From Candidatus Aminicenantota bacterium (GTDB taxonomy: Bacteria > Acidobacteriota > Aminicenantia > UBA2199), in the NCBI GenBank assembly GCA_026393835.1, contig JAPKZK010000021.1, positions 148,877 to 212,876 of the forward strand: a stretch of 64,000 bases of DNA. The letters run 5' to 3'. Every line of letters starts with the position of its first letter. Position 1 is the stretch's first letter. Below the pieces are notes generated by a model. The model ran no database searches. It was given only the letters and a program-made list of their open reading frames with translations, and was not told where the DNA came from. Made by a program: the position numbers and the translations under genes. Of this stretch, positions 44,122 through 50,610 are shown piece after piece.

Positions 44122-44145
44122 CCCCCTAATCCTAACCCCTTTCCC

Positions 44146-45642
44146 CTACTTACATTTACCGAAAGGTCCGGCCATAAAAATATTTTGCACCTCACTGCGG
44201 GTCAGCTCGCGATTGAAGATTTCCAGTTCATCGATATCGCCTTTGAACCAGCCCGATAGCGGCGCAGCAGCCGTGCGAGTGCCGATGCGTAATGGACTGG
44301 TATTGGCGAGAGACCCGGGGCGTGTTGCGACGCATGCAGGAGACTTGAATGCTCCATCGTAATAGAATCGAATAGATCCACTGCGACATACAGTCACAGT
44401 AATGTGATGCCAATTTCCATCATATATGGAAGGCGTCAGCACAGGGGAAAGAAAATTGGTGAATGGCGGCGCACCAATACCATCGGCTAATTGGAGTCCC
44501 AACTTCCCCTGGTATACAAAGAAGGCATAGCCTTTGAGGACCGGGACCGCACTCCGCTTGTCAAGAATTGTCATGACTCCTTGAGGGGCATTGTTAGAAA
44601 TACGAACCCAGGCGTCGATTGAAAAATCGCCCAGGCAGGTCGAGTAACTGCCCTGGCTGCCGCTCAGGCAAAAGGTAGACGTATTGGCGGGCCCGAAGTT
44701 CGTCACGATCGTGGATGGAGATTCCACATAGTTGGTTGTGCCGTTGAAACGCAGCGCTCCGGCCACCATGCCCGGTACGGGAGTGGGACCACCTATGTGA
44801 GTTCCGGTGTTGCCCGTGGCAAGATTCGCCGCGGTCGCTCCCGCTGTCTCGTCAAAGGGATACCAGGCAACCATGGTAGTATTGGGAGGAGGGACACAGG
44901 TATCGCCGGTCATGTTTATCAAAATTTCATCGAGCCTCTGACCTTGCTGGGTCTGCCAGAATACTCCCGAAAACTGGGCGATGTTCGCATTCGTGACATC
45001 GATGTCGGGTGGGGTGATAAAAAACATGTCCGGCGGCGAGGGATTCACCCACAACCGCATCCGTTCATTGATCCCACCGCCGACATTAAAATCGATCTGC
45101 GCCACCAGGAGAGTCGTGGCGTTGGCAACCACCGGATGAGTGGAGTAAAAACACCCGAAGGCATTTTGCATTCCCCAGTTTCCTGCACTCGGATTTGGTT
45201 GTGGGAGATCGCCAATAATGAATGTCCCGCCGCTGGAGTTTCCGAGAGTGGCCTGTGTAGCAGGGGTGCCATTGACATTAGACCTTATAAGGGCGCGCAT
45301 AACCAGGGTAATTCCCGGCGCTCCTACCACAGGCGCTGCCAACGTGCGTCTACTGGCGGCGCCCGGGGTCCATCCCAGGGCGTTGCCCGCGGGGATGGGC
45401 ATGAGTCCGGCGTAGGTCAGGCCAGGGCCCACGGTAAGATTCCCAACGCCTGTCCATGGGCCACCCCATCCGGCGCCGCCGTTCAATCCGTTGATGGCGA
45501 TACCCGCCGCATAATTGAATGGCTCGTAAGCGGTCTGGACAGCTTCGCCGACAGCCGCCATACATAAACACGCAAATATCAACACTGCCAGTCGATATAT
45601 GCCCTTACCATAACACTTACACTTACAACTGATTACAATCAT
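44146..45642 (-). CDS. Secreted LamG/concanavalin-like lectin protein
   Basis: A 498-residue exported protein. A signal peptide (YRLAVLIFACLCMAAVGEA) precedes an N-terminal beta-rich region (QTAYEPFNYAAG...) and, from about residue 265, a LamG-like jellyroll: MVAWYPFDETAGATAANLAT, AGALRFNGTTNYVE, DFSIDAWVRI, NWHHITVTV, SIRFYYDGAF and GWFKGDIDELEIFNRELTRS. Such domains bind carbohydrates or proteins outside the cell. I use ATG 45642, which has GGAGG seven bases upstream, rather than ATG 45654, which lies before that ribosome site. The high Cys content of MIVISCKCKCYGKG before the hydrophobic core is unusual for a signal peptide. Confidence 0.82.
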   Translation of the reverse strand: MIVISCKCKCYGKGIYRLAVLIFACLCMAAVGEAVQTAYEPFNYAAGIAINGLNGGAGWGGPWTGVGNLTVGPGLTYAGLMPIPAGNALGWTPGAASRRTLAAPVVGAPGITLVMRALIRSNVNGTPATQATLGNSSGGTFIIGDLPQPNPSAGNWGMQNAFGCFYSTHPVVANATTLLVAQIDFNVGGGINERMRLWVNPSPPDMFFITPPDIDVTNANIAQFSGVFWQTQQGQRLDEILINMTGDTCVPPPNTTMVAWYPFDETAGATAANLATGNTGTHIGGPTPVPGMVAGALRFNGTTNYVESPSTIVTNFGPANTSTFCLSGSQGSYSTCLGDFSIDAWVRISNNAPQGVMTILDKRSAVPVLKGYAFFVYQGKLGLQLADGIGAPPFTNFLSPVLTPSIYDGNWHHITVTVCRSGSIRFYYDGAFKSPACVATRPGSLANTSPLRIGTRTAAAPLSGWFKGDIDELEIFNRELTRSEVQNIFMAGPFGKCK

Positions 45643-45688
45643 ATTATCCTCCATATTTATATTTGTGTTTAAATTGTCTTACCATAAA

Positions 45689-45716
45689 ATAGTATAATCC
45701 CCGGATTTTTGTTCAA
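45689..45716 (-). promoter_or_regulatory. Promoter of the LamG gene
   Basis: On the minus strand, TTGAAC (45716-45711), a 16-bp spacer and TACTAT (45694-45689). Confidence 0.5.
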
Positions 45717-46011
45717 CTTTTATAATAGTTGATACTTTTTTTTTGAAATGCCGGATTAGAGAGGTTTTAAAAATGTCAACTTTTATAAAGTTTGATATTT
45801 TCTCTTTGTCCCATACCTTTTTGGTGATGAAAATTGGCCTGTTTTATATCCTCTCTCCATGGACAGACAGAAAAATGGTCCCTTTAATTTTTATCCACGT
45901 TATTCTTTTTACGATCCTCCTGGTGAGAAGTGGGAAGGGGACAGACAACAAAATGTCTCAAGCGATCTTATCGGGAGCGAGAAAAATCTTACCTGGGGCA
46001 ACGAAAAACTT

Positions 46012-46036
46012 CCCCGGACTTTGGGGAAACTCTCCC
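46012..46036. repeat. Single array-B-like unit away from the array
   Basis: CCCCGGACTTTGGGG followed by AAACTCT and CCC has the same CCCC/GGGG dyad and tail as units of array B (22823-23138), here as one isolated copy. The gap 45643-46355 otherwise holds a possible lgt remnant and a promoter. Confidence 0.4.
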
Positions 46037-46104
46037 GGCGAGGTATAGAACAATAAAGACAACTTTAACCTGTACGCCTACCTGGATGAATTGCTGCGGG
46101 TGAT

Positions 46105-46264
46105 TTTTCCGGCCTGTCCCCTCTTTTTCCATCCGTCTGAAAAAATGGGCCAACACGATCGAAGGTCCGATCATGTCGCACAATACCCAAAATCCTAGTT
46201 TATGCCTTCTTATAAACCATGCGGCGAAAAAGAATTCTTGGCTGTCCCCGATTGGCTTAATCAA
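46105..46264 (-). pseudogene. Possible degraded prolipoprotein diacylglyceryl transferase (lgt) piece
   Basis: On the minus strand a stretch reads FFFAAWFIRRHKLGFWVLCD followed by MIGPSIVLAHFFRRMEKEG. It resembles the lgt segment in which a basic RRHK precedes FWKxADxxAPxxALGxxxGRxG. The key GR pair is altered and both ends are lost. This is a weak match based on pattern memory only. Confidence 0.25.
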
Positions 46265-46289
46265 AAGTGGTTTTTTTTAAAATTTTCAG

Positions 46290-46318
46290 TTGAAAAATTC
46301 ATGCTTCGGTGCTAATAT
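46290..46318 (+). promoter_or_regulatory. Promoter of the two small overlapping genes
   Basis: TTGAAA (46290-46295), a 17-bp spacer and TAATAT (46313-46318), followed by AGGAGGTGA at 46344-46352 and ATG 46356. Confidence 0.6.
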
Positions 46319-46355
46319 ATAATAATTACCATTTTGATCAAATAGGAGGTGAGAA

Positions 46356-46496
46356 ATGGGTTGGTCGCTTACGAAATTTGCAATTGAGTATGTAGAGAGA
46401 CACAACTACAATAAAAAAACAAAATCAATATATAGAAAAGTAGATGGTAAGGACAAACTATACAATGTGGGAGTTAACAAAAATGAGATGCCCTGA
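46356..46496 (+). CDS. 46-residue small protein with strong ribosome site
   Basis: A short ORF (MGWSLTKFAIEYVERHNYNK and onward) behind an excellent AGGAGGTGA four bases before the ATG and its own promoter. The peptide is basic and helical in its first half. It overlaps the zinc-motif ORF by 14 bases in another frame, so the two could be translationally coupled, or a single gene could have been split by a frameshift. I do not recognise it. Confidence 0.5.
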   Translation: MGWSLTKFAIEYVERHNYNKKTKSIYRKVDGKDKLYNVGVNKNEMP

Positions 46497-46707
46497 TTGT
46501 GATTCCATTTCAAGTTCAGTGGCATTTTTCAAAGAGACACCAGGCGACGGTGTTTGTTCAAAATGCCATGGTAACGGTATAGGAGGACTTTTAGATCAAT
46601 TTGCTGATTCATTCAATCCGTTTGGGACCGGACATATTAAGTGTGATAATTGTGATGGGAGTGGAGTGTGTCCTACATGTGATGGTACAGGTGAAGTTGA
46701 TGAATAA
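46483..46707 (+). CDS. Small DnaJ-type zinc-finger protein
   Basis: A 74-residue protein consisting almost entirely of cysteine motifs: CPDCDS, CSKCHGNGIGG, CDNCDGSGVCPTCDGTGEV. The repeated CxxCxGxG pattern is that of the DnaJ central zinc-binding domain, here in isolation, and would bind two zinc ions. The frame opens upstream to ATG 46444, but ATG 46483 begins directly before the first Cys pair and overlaps the preceding small ORF, which suggests coupling. It could be a chaperone-like or RNA-binding adaptor. No partner is identified. Confidence 0.6.
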   Translation: MRCPDCDSISSSVAFFKETPGDGVCSKCHGNGIGGLLDQFADSFNPFGTGHIKCDNCDGSGVCPTCDGTGEVDE

Positions 46708-46791
46708 AAGAATAGTAACTCTGCTTCAAAGCCATATTGAATGCCCTGCTTGATCGGAAGCTTTGGGACACACCAAATGGATTATGGGGCA

Positions 46792-46824
46792 GGCCAAAGG
46801 GCCTTTTGGCTTGACTTTTTTTTT
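46792..46824 (+). terminator. Intrinsic terminator overlapping the next promoter
   Basis: GGCCAAAGG pairs with CCTTTTGGC (one bulged T) and is followed by a run of nine T after TTGAC. The same T-run forms the start of the spacer of the next promoter. Confidence 0.5.
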
Positions 46825-46839
46825 AAACCGGCCTAAAAT
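46811..46839 (+). promoter_or_regulatory. Promoter of the ATP-grasp gene pair
   Basis: TTGACT (46811-46816), a 17-bp spacer and TAAAAT (46834-46839). A small hairpin TGATGG/CCATCA lies in the leader (about 46880-46896). Confidence 0.6.
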
Positions 46840-46922
46840 ATCTATATGGTTAGAAGCAATTTTCATATAAGTTCGGCTATGATGGACAAACCATCACATT
46901 GTAACTGCGGGAGCGAGTTCCC

Positions 46923-47966
46923 ATGAAGATTCTCATACTGTACAACCTTGCGAAAGTGGTCAAGAAAGGAACGGTCAATGATCTTGTTTGTGAGAAAGAG
47001 ATTGAAATCATCGTCCCTTTAGTCGCTGACCTATTGTCTAGGCGAGGACATCAAGTGAACTCGCTAGAGACGGATATTGATGTCTGGGAAAAACTAAAAC
47101 GACTCAAGTGTAAAATTGATCTTGTCCTCAATCTAGCGGAAGGTTTTGGTAGTGGTAACACCAACGAAACAGCTGTGCCAGCGATTTTAGAAGCGCTGGA
47201 GATACCTTTTACCGGTGCTTCGGCCTGCAACATGCACTTCGCATTAGATAAGGAAAAAACGAATTTGGTGTTGGCGAGTTATGGAGTTCCGGTTGCACGT
47301 CATCTCCTTGCCCGACACTGCTCCGACCTTGATAGTTTTTCCTTGTCGTTTCCGGTGATTGCTAAGCCGGTGCGCGAAGATGCAAGTATCGGTATTACTT
47401 ACGATAGCGTCGTGGCCAATAAAGAAGCTCTAAATCGGCGCGTTAAGGAGATGTTGGTGTTGTATCAGCAACCTGTATTGGTCGAAGAGTTCATTGATGG
47501 ACGAGAAATTTCTGTCGGCATTGTTGGTAATTTGCCAGACCTGCATATCTTCCCACCATTGGAGTTTGTTTTCGACGAAACAATTCCACCTCTGAGACGG
47601 CTAAGATCCTACGAGTATAAGTGGGGGGGGGGCAAGGAGGAGATGGTGAGAGCCATTCTGCCTTCGACCACGATTCGTAGGCTTGCGGAATATTCGAAAA
47701 TTGCCCATATCGTTACCGACTGTCGCGACTATTCGCGTATGGACTATCGAGTTACGTCAAATGGAAACATCTATCTTTTGGAGGTGAATTACAATCCTGG
47801 GATAGGACCCAACACTCATGGTCTGAATAACACTCTTACTATGATGGCAAGTTTTGACGGGTACTCGTTCGAAGACTTAGTCGAATTGATTACGGTTACC
47901 GCTCGAAAGCGCTATGATCAGAAGAAGGCTTTTGGGGGTGACGGCAAAAGTTGTGCATCACCTTAA
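46923..47966 (+). CDS. D-Ala-D-Ala-ligase-like ATP-grasp enzyme
   Basis: A 347-residue carboxylate-amine ligase of the ATP-grasp superfamily. It has the Ddl-like order of motifs: NLAEGFGSGNTNETAVPAIL, EIPFTGASACNM, HFALDKEKTNLVLASYGVPV, PVIAKPVREDASIGI, QPVLVEEFIDGREISVGIVG and the metal-binding end DYRVTSNGNIYLLEVNYNPG. Ddl enzymes join two amino acids using ATP. The specificity loop does not allow me to call D-alanine, and such homologues also make dipeptides and other natural products. GGGAG precedes the ATG. Four bases separate it from a second ATP-grasp gene, so they are one operon. Confidence 0.8.
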   Translation: MKILILYNLAKVVKKGTVNDLVCEKEIEIIVPLVADLLSRRGHQVNSLETDIDVWEKLKRLKCKIDLVLNLAEGFGSGNTNETAVPAILEALEIPFTGASACNMHFALDKEKTNLVLASYGVPVARHLLARHCSDLDSFSLSFPVIAKPVREDASIGITYDSVVANKEALNRRVKEMLVLYQQPVLVEEFIDGREISVGIVGNLPDLHIFPPLEFVFDETIPPLRRLRSYEYKWGGGKEEMVRAILPSTTIRRLAEYSKIAHIVTDCRDYSRMDYRVTSNGNIYLLEVNYNPGIGPNTHGLNNTLTMMASFDGYSFEDLVELITVTARKRYDQKKAFGGDGKSCASP

Positions 47967-47970
47967 TTTT

Positions 47971-49350
47971 ATGAACAATACAAAAAAAGAATACAAAGAA
48001 ATAGTAATTTCTAACGGCGCAGAAGCTTTTAGAAATATTATTGAAAAAACGGGAGATAAAAAAGAAATATCTCGAAGACTTTCTATCGAACATAGTTTGT
48101 CTCAAAGAGCTTTATTTTGGGGTGAAGATAATAAAATTTTAATAACTCCTTATCCTATTGACCCGTTCTTTATTGAGACCAACTCGACCATTTTAAAATA
48201 TAAAAATGTTAAAAATGTTTTTCCGAAAAAAATAGAAATTAGTTTGTGCGGGGCAATAATCAATGACAAATCTCTATTTGCAGAAGTAATAAGTTTTATA
48301 AACTCGAATCCTAATATTTCGATTACCTCTTATGCTGTGACGGAAGAGTATTTAATGCTTATCAATAAACTTCGATGTTTAAAATTAAAATTCAAAGTTT
48401 CCGAATTGCCTCGTCCAGAAAATATTTGGACAGTTCAATATCTTGATTCGAAGAGCGGTTTTCGAGAGCAAATCTATAAGATCAAATGCAAAGAAAAAAG
48501 AATCAATTTACCGTTTGGGTTTATTTGTAAAAATAAAAGCGAAGCTATTCATGCTGGCCAGTGGTTTCTTACCAGGAATAAACCCTGTGTCCTTAAGTCT
48601 AATTTTGGCGAATCTGGTTGGGGCCTAAAAATCCTTAATAAGAAAAATGGTAAAGGATATAGCGACATCGAATTGTTGGATGGCATATGGGACGACACTA
48701 TAATTGTTGTTGAGGAATACATTGAAGCAAACAAATTAGTCGCTGGAGGATCTCCATCGATCGAAGTATATGTGGACGACAAGGGCTCAATTGTCACTTA
48801 TCTTTGTGGACAAATTTTTGATGATCTGGGATCATTTATTGGAGTTGAGTTGGGACGAGATGTCATTGATCGACAAACATTCCAAGAATTAAAACACTTA
48901 GGTGGGGTTGTCGGTAACTCTTATTGGGAAATTGGCTACCGTGGTTATTTCGATATTGATACCATAGTATCCAAAAAGAAAAGGGAAATATACCTGATCG
49001 AAACAAATACACGACGTACTGGCGGAACCCATGTTTTCGACACAGCCAAGAGGTTATTGGGAAATAATTGGGAAAAAGAACGATATCTTATTTCAAATGA
49101 TCAATTTGTTTACGGAGAGAGTATTTTAAGTCCTAACATTTTAATTGAAAAAATCCAGAAAATTATTTATCCGATGGTGAACCATCAGACAGGAGTTATA
49201 TTAACACTTATTGATGAAAAACGACCTGTTATCGGTTTTGTTATAATAGGTAAAAATAAGGTTGGGTGTATTAAAATATATGATGAATTAAAGAAATTAG
49301 TATCTGTTCAGGCTATAAGCCATGAAAGCATTGCATGCTCAGTTACCTAG
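47971..49350 (+). CDS. ATP-grasp ligase, PGM1-like
   Basis: A 459-residue protein with a pre-ATP-grasp N-terminal region and an ATP-grasp domain. Recognisable motifs are NKPCVLKSNFGESGWGLKIL, TIIVVEEYIEANKLVAGG, IGYRGYFDIDTIV and IYLIETNTRRTGGTHVFDTA. The last, ExNxRxxGGTH, resembles peptide ligases of the pheganomycin PGM1 type and the related carboxylate-amine ligases. The start is ATG 47971, four bases after the upstream stop; the frame is open back to 47914, within the previous gene. The sequence is visibly more AT-rich than its neighbours, which suggests acquisition by transfer. Together with the Ddl-like enzyme it may build a short peptide-like metabolite. Confidence 0.72.
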   Translation: MNNTKKEYKEIVISNGAEAFRNIIEKTGDKKEISRRLSIEHSLSQRALFWGEDNKILITPYPIDPFFIETNSTILKYKNVKNVFPKKIEISLCGAIINDKSLFAEVISFINSNPNISITSYAVTEEYLMLINKLRCLKLKFKVSELPRPENIWTVQYLDSKSGFREQIYKIKCKEKRINLPFGFICKNKSEAIHAGQWFLTRNKPCVLKSNFGESGWGLKILNKKNGKGYSDIELLDGIWDDTIIVVEEYIEANKLVAGGSPSIEVYVDDKGSIVTYLCGQIFDDLGSFIGVELGRDVIDRQTFQELKHLGGVVGNSYWEIGYRGYFDIDTIVSKKKREIYLIETNTRRTGGTHVFDTAKRLLGNNWEKERYLISNDQFVYGESILSPNILIEKIQKIIYPMVNHQTGVILTLIDEKRPVIGFVIIGKNKVGCIKIYDELKKLVSVQAISHESIACSVT

Positions 49351-49592
49351 CCCGGATAAGCCGGAACCAAAAAAAAGTGGCCTCCGCCCCGTTTTCGAGA
49401 GAATCTAATTAAAGTGGGGGGAATTAGACGCCTCCTTATCCCAAACCTCAAACCCCCAACCTCCAAACACCACCTTTCCATTTCCTCCGGCGAGGCTATG
49501 TCAATGATATACATTCTGTGCAGGCCAAAAGTACATCTTTAGCCTTTAGTCCGCATCGTCCCTATTCGTCCGTGGCAAATTTAATCGCGTGG

Positions 49593-49632
49593 TTGACGAA
49601 ACCTTCTTAAACATGTACAATATGTATGTACA
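49593..49632 (+). promoter_or_regulatory. Promoter with two TGTACA boxes for the Phd/YoeB module
   Basis: TTGACG (49593-49598), a 17-bp spacer and TACAAT (49616-49621). TGTACA occurs at 49614-49619 and 49627-49632, 13 bp apart, overlapping the -10 and start site. Phd/YefM antitoxins bind TGTACA palindromes of this kind for autoregulation. The rest of the gap 49351-49592 has nothing recognisable. Confidence 0.75.
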
Positions 49633-49659
49633 GAATTTGAAAATTAAAAGGAGGCATAA

Positions 49660-49965
49660 ATGCCGATACAGACGACCTATACCAATGCAAGGGAGCAGTT
49701 CGCCAACCTGTGGGATGAGGTGACGAATAATCAAGAGGTGGTAATTATAAAAAGAAGAGGAAATGAAGATGTAGCGCTCATTTCGGCTTCCGAATTAGTA
49801 GGACTGCTGGAAACCAGCCACCTGATGCGCTCCCCCAAAAATGCAAAACGTTTATTGGCGGCATTTGAACGGTCCAAAACAAAAAAGGAAAAACCGCAAA
49901 CCATCGAAGAACTGCGAATAGAGGTAGGGCCGACAGAAAAGTTGCCCTTCGGGTATTTGAATTGA
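49660..49965 (+). CDS. Phd/YefM-family antitoxin
   Basis: A 101-residue antitoxin with the typical N-terminal DNA-binding fold IQTTYTNAREQFANLWDEVT, followed by QEVVIIKRRGNEDVALISAS and the helix ELVGLLETSHLMRSPKNAKR. AAAAGGAGG lies seven bases before the ATG. The C-terminal tail (TIEELRIEVGPTEKLPFGYLN) is not family-like. The last part of the gene, from about 49929, reads in another frame as YoeB toxin, so the gene appears to have been fused to the toxin region by a deletion and lengthened by out-of-frame codons. DNA binding should be preserved, but toxin neutralisation may not be. Confidence 0.88.
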   Translation: MPIQTTYTNAREQFANLWDEVTNNQEVVIIKRRGNEDVALISASELVGLLETSHLMRSPKNAKRLLAAFERSKTKKEKPQTIEELRIEVGPTEKLPFGYLN

Positions 49966-50129
49966 TTGAGGGGATTATGAGAATGCCTTTTGAAGGAATT
50001 GGAAAACCGGAACCTTTAAAATACATGCTTGCCGGAGCATGGTCACGCCGGTTGACGCAAGAGCATCGTCTTGTTTATGTTGTAAGCAATGACCGCATTG
50101 AGTTCTTACAATGCCGTTACCATTATTAA
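49929..50129 (+). pseudogene. yoeB: YoeB-family toxin missing its N-terminus
   Basis: In the frame of ATG 49977 the sequence reads RADRKVALRVFELIEGIMRM, then PFEGIGKPEPLKYMLAGAWS and RRLTQEHRLVYVV...QCRYHY, ending at 50129. This is the core and C-terminus of a YoeB mRNA interferase, including the catalytic-end residues EHR and the C-terminal YHY. The usual first 20 or so residues (the N-terminal strand and helix) are absent. Homology begins inside the antitoxin's coding region in another frame, so a deletion joined antitoxin and toxin. A 50-residue product from ATG 49977 could be made but would lack the N-terminal fold. Confidence 0.8.
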
Positions 50130-50206
50130 AAACCGGGACACAATAGATATGTTATAAAAATAAAAAAAGTATACCGGGGGCATTAATCTCCATCCTATTT
50201 AACCAT

Positions 50207-50584
50207 CGGACATTGGTTCCTTACCGTCGGACATTCATTCCTTACCAACAGACATTGACAGATTACCGCCGGACATTGATACCTTACCAACGGACATTGA
50301 CGGATTACCGTCGGACATTGATTCCTTCCCATTGGATATTGACAGATTACCAACGGATATTGATTCCTTCCCGTCGGATATTGACAGATTACCAACGGAC
50401 ATTGATACCTTCCCGTCGGATATTGACAGATTACCAACGGACATTGATACCTTCCCGTCGGATATTGACAGATTACCAACGGATATTGATTCCTTCCCGT
50501 CGGATATTGACAGATTACCAACGGATATTGGTTCCTTCCCGTCGGATATTGACAGATTACCAACGGACATTCATTCCTTACCAA
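50207..50584. repeat. Tandem array D: 18 units of 21 bp
   Basis: Eighteen units of exactly 21 bp (378 bp, no indels) beginning CGGAYATTGA, alternating between a TWCCTTCCCGT ending and a CAGATTACCAA ending, which gives a 42-bp super-period. The outer units are more divergent and the inner ones nearly identical. It ends 26 bp before the stop codon of the TonB receptor gene. All frames without stops in the unit stay open, but no start signals are present. Apart from the array, the gap 50130-50610 holds nothing recognisable. Confidence 0.92.
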
Positions 50585-50610
50585 AAGTAAAAACGGAAAA
50601 GCTTTTGATA

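Noticed and set aside
45743..46048. 101-codon plus-strand ORF
   Set aside because: There is no ribosome site and it includes an array-B-like repeat unit. The hydrophobic run looks accidental.
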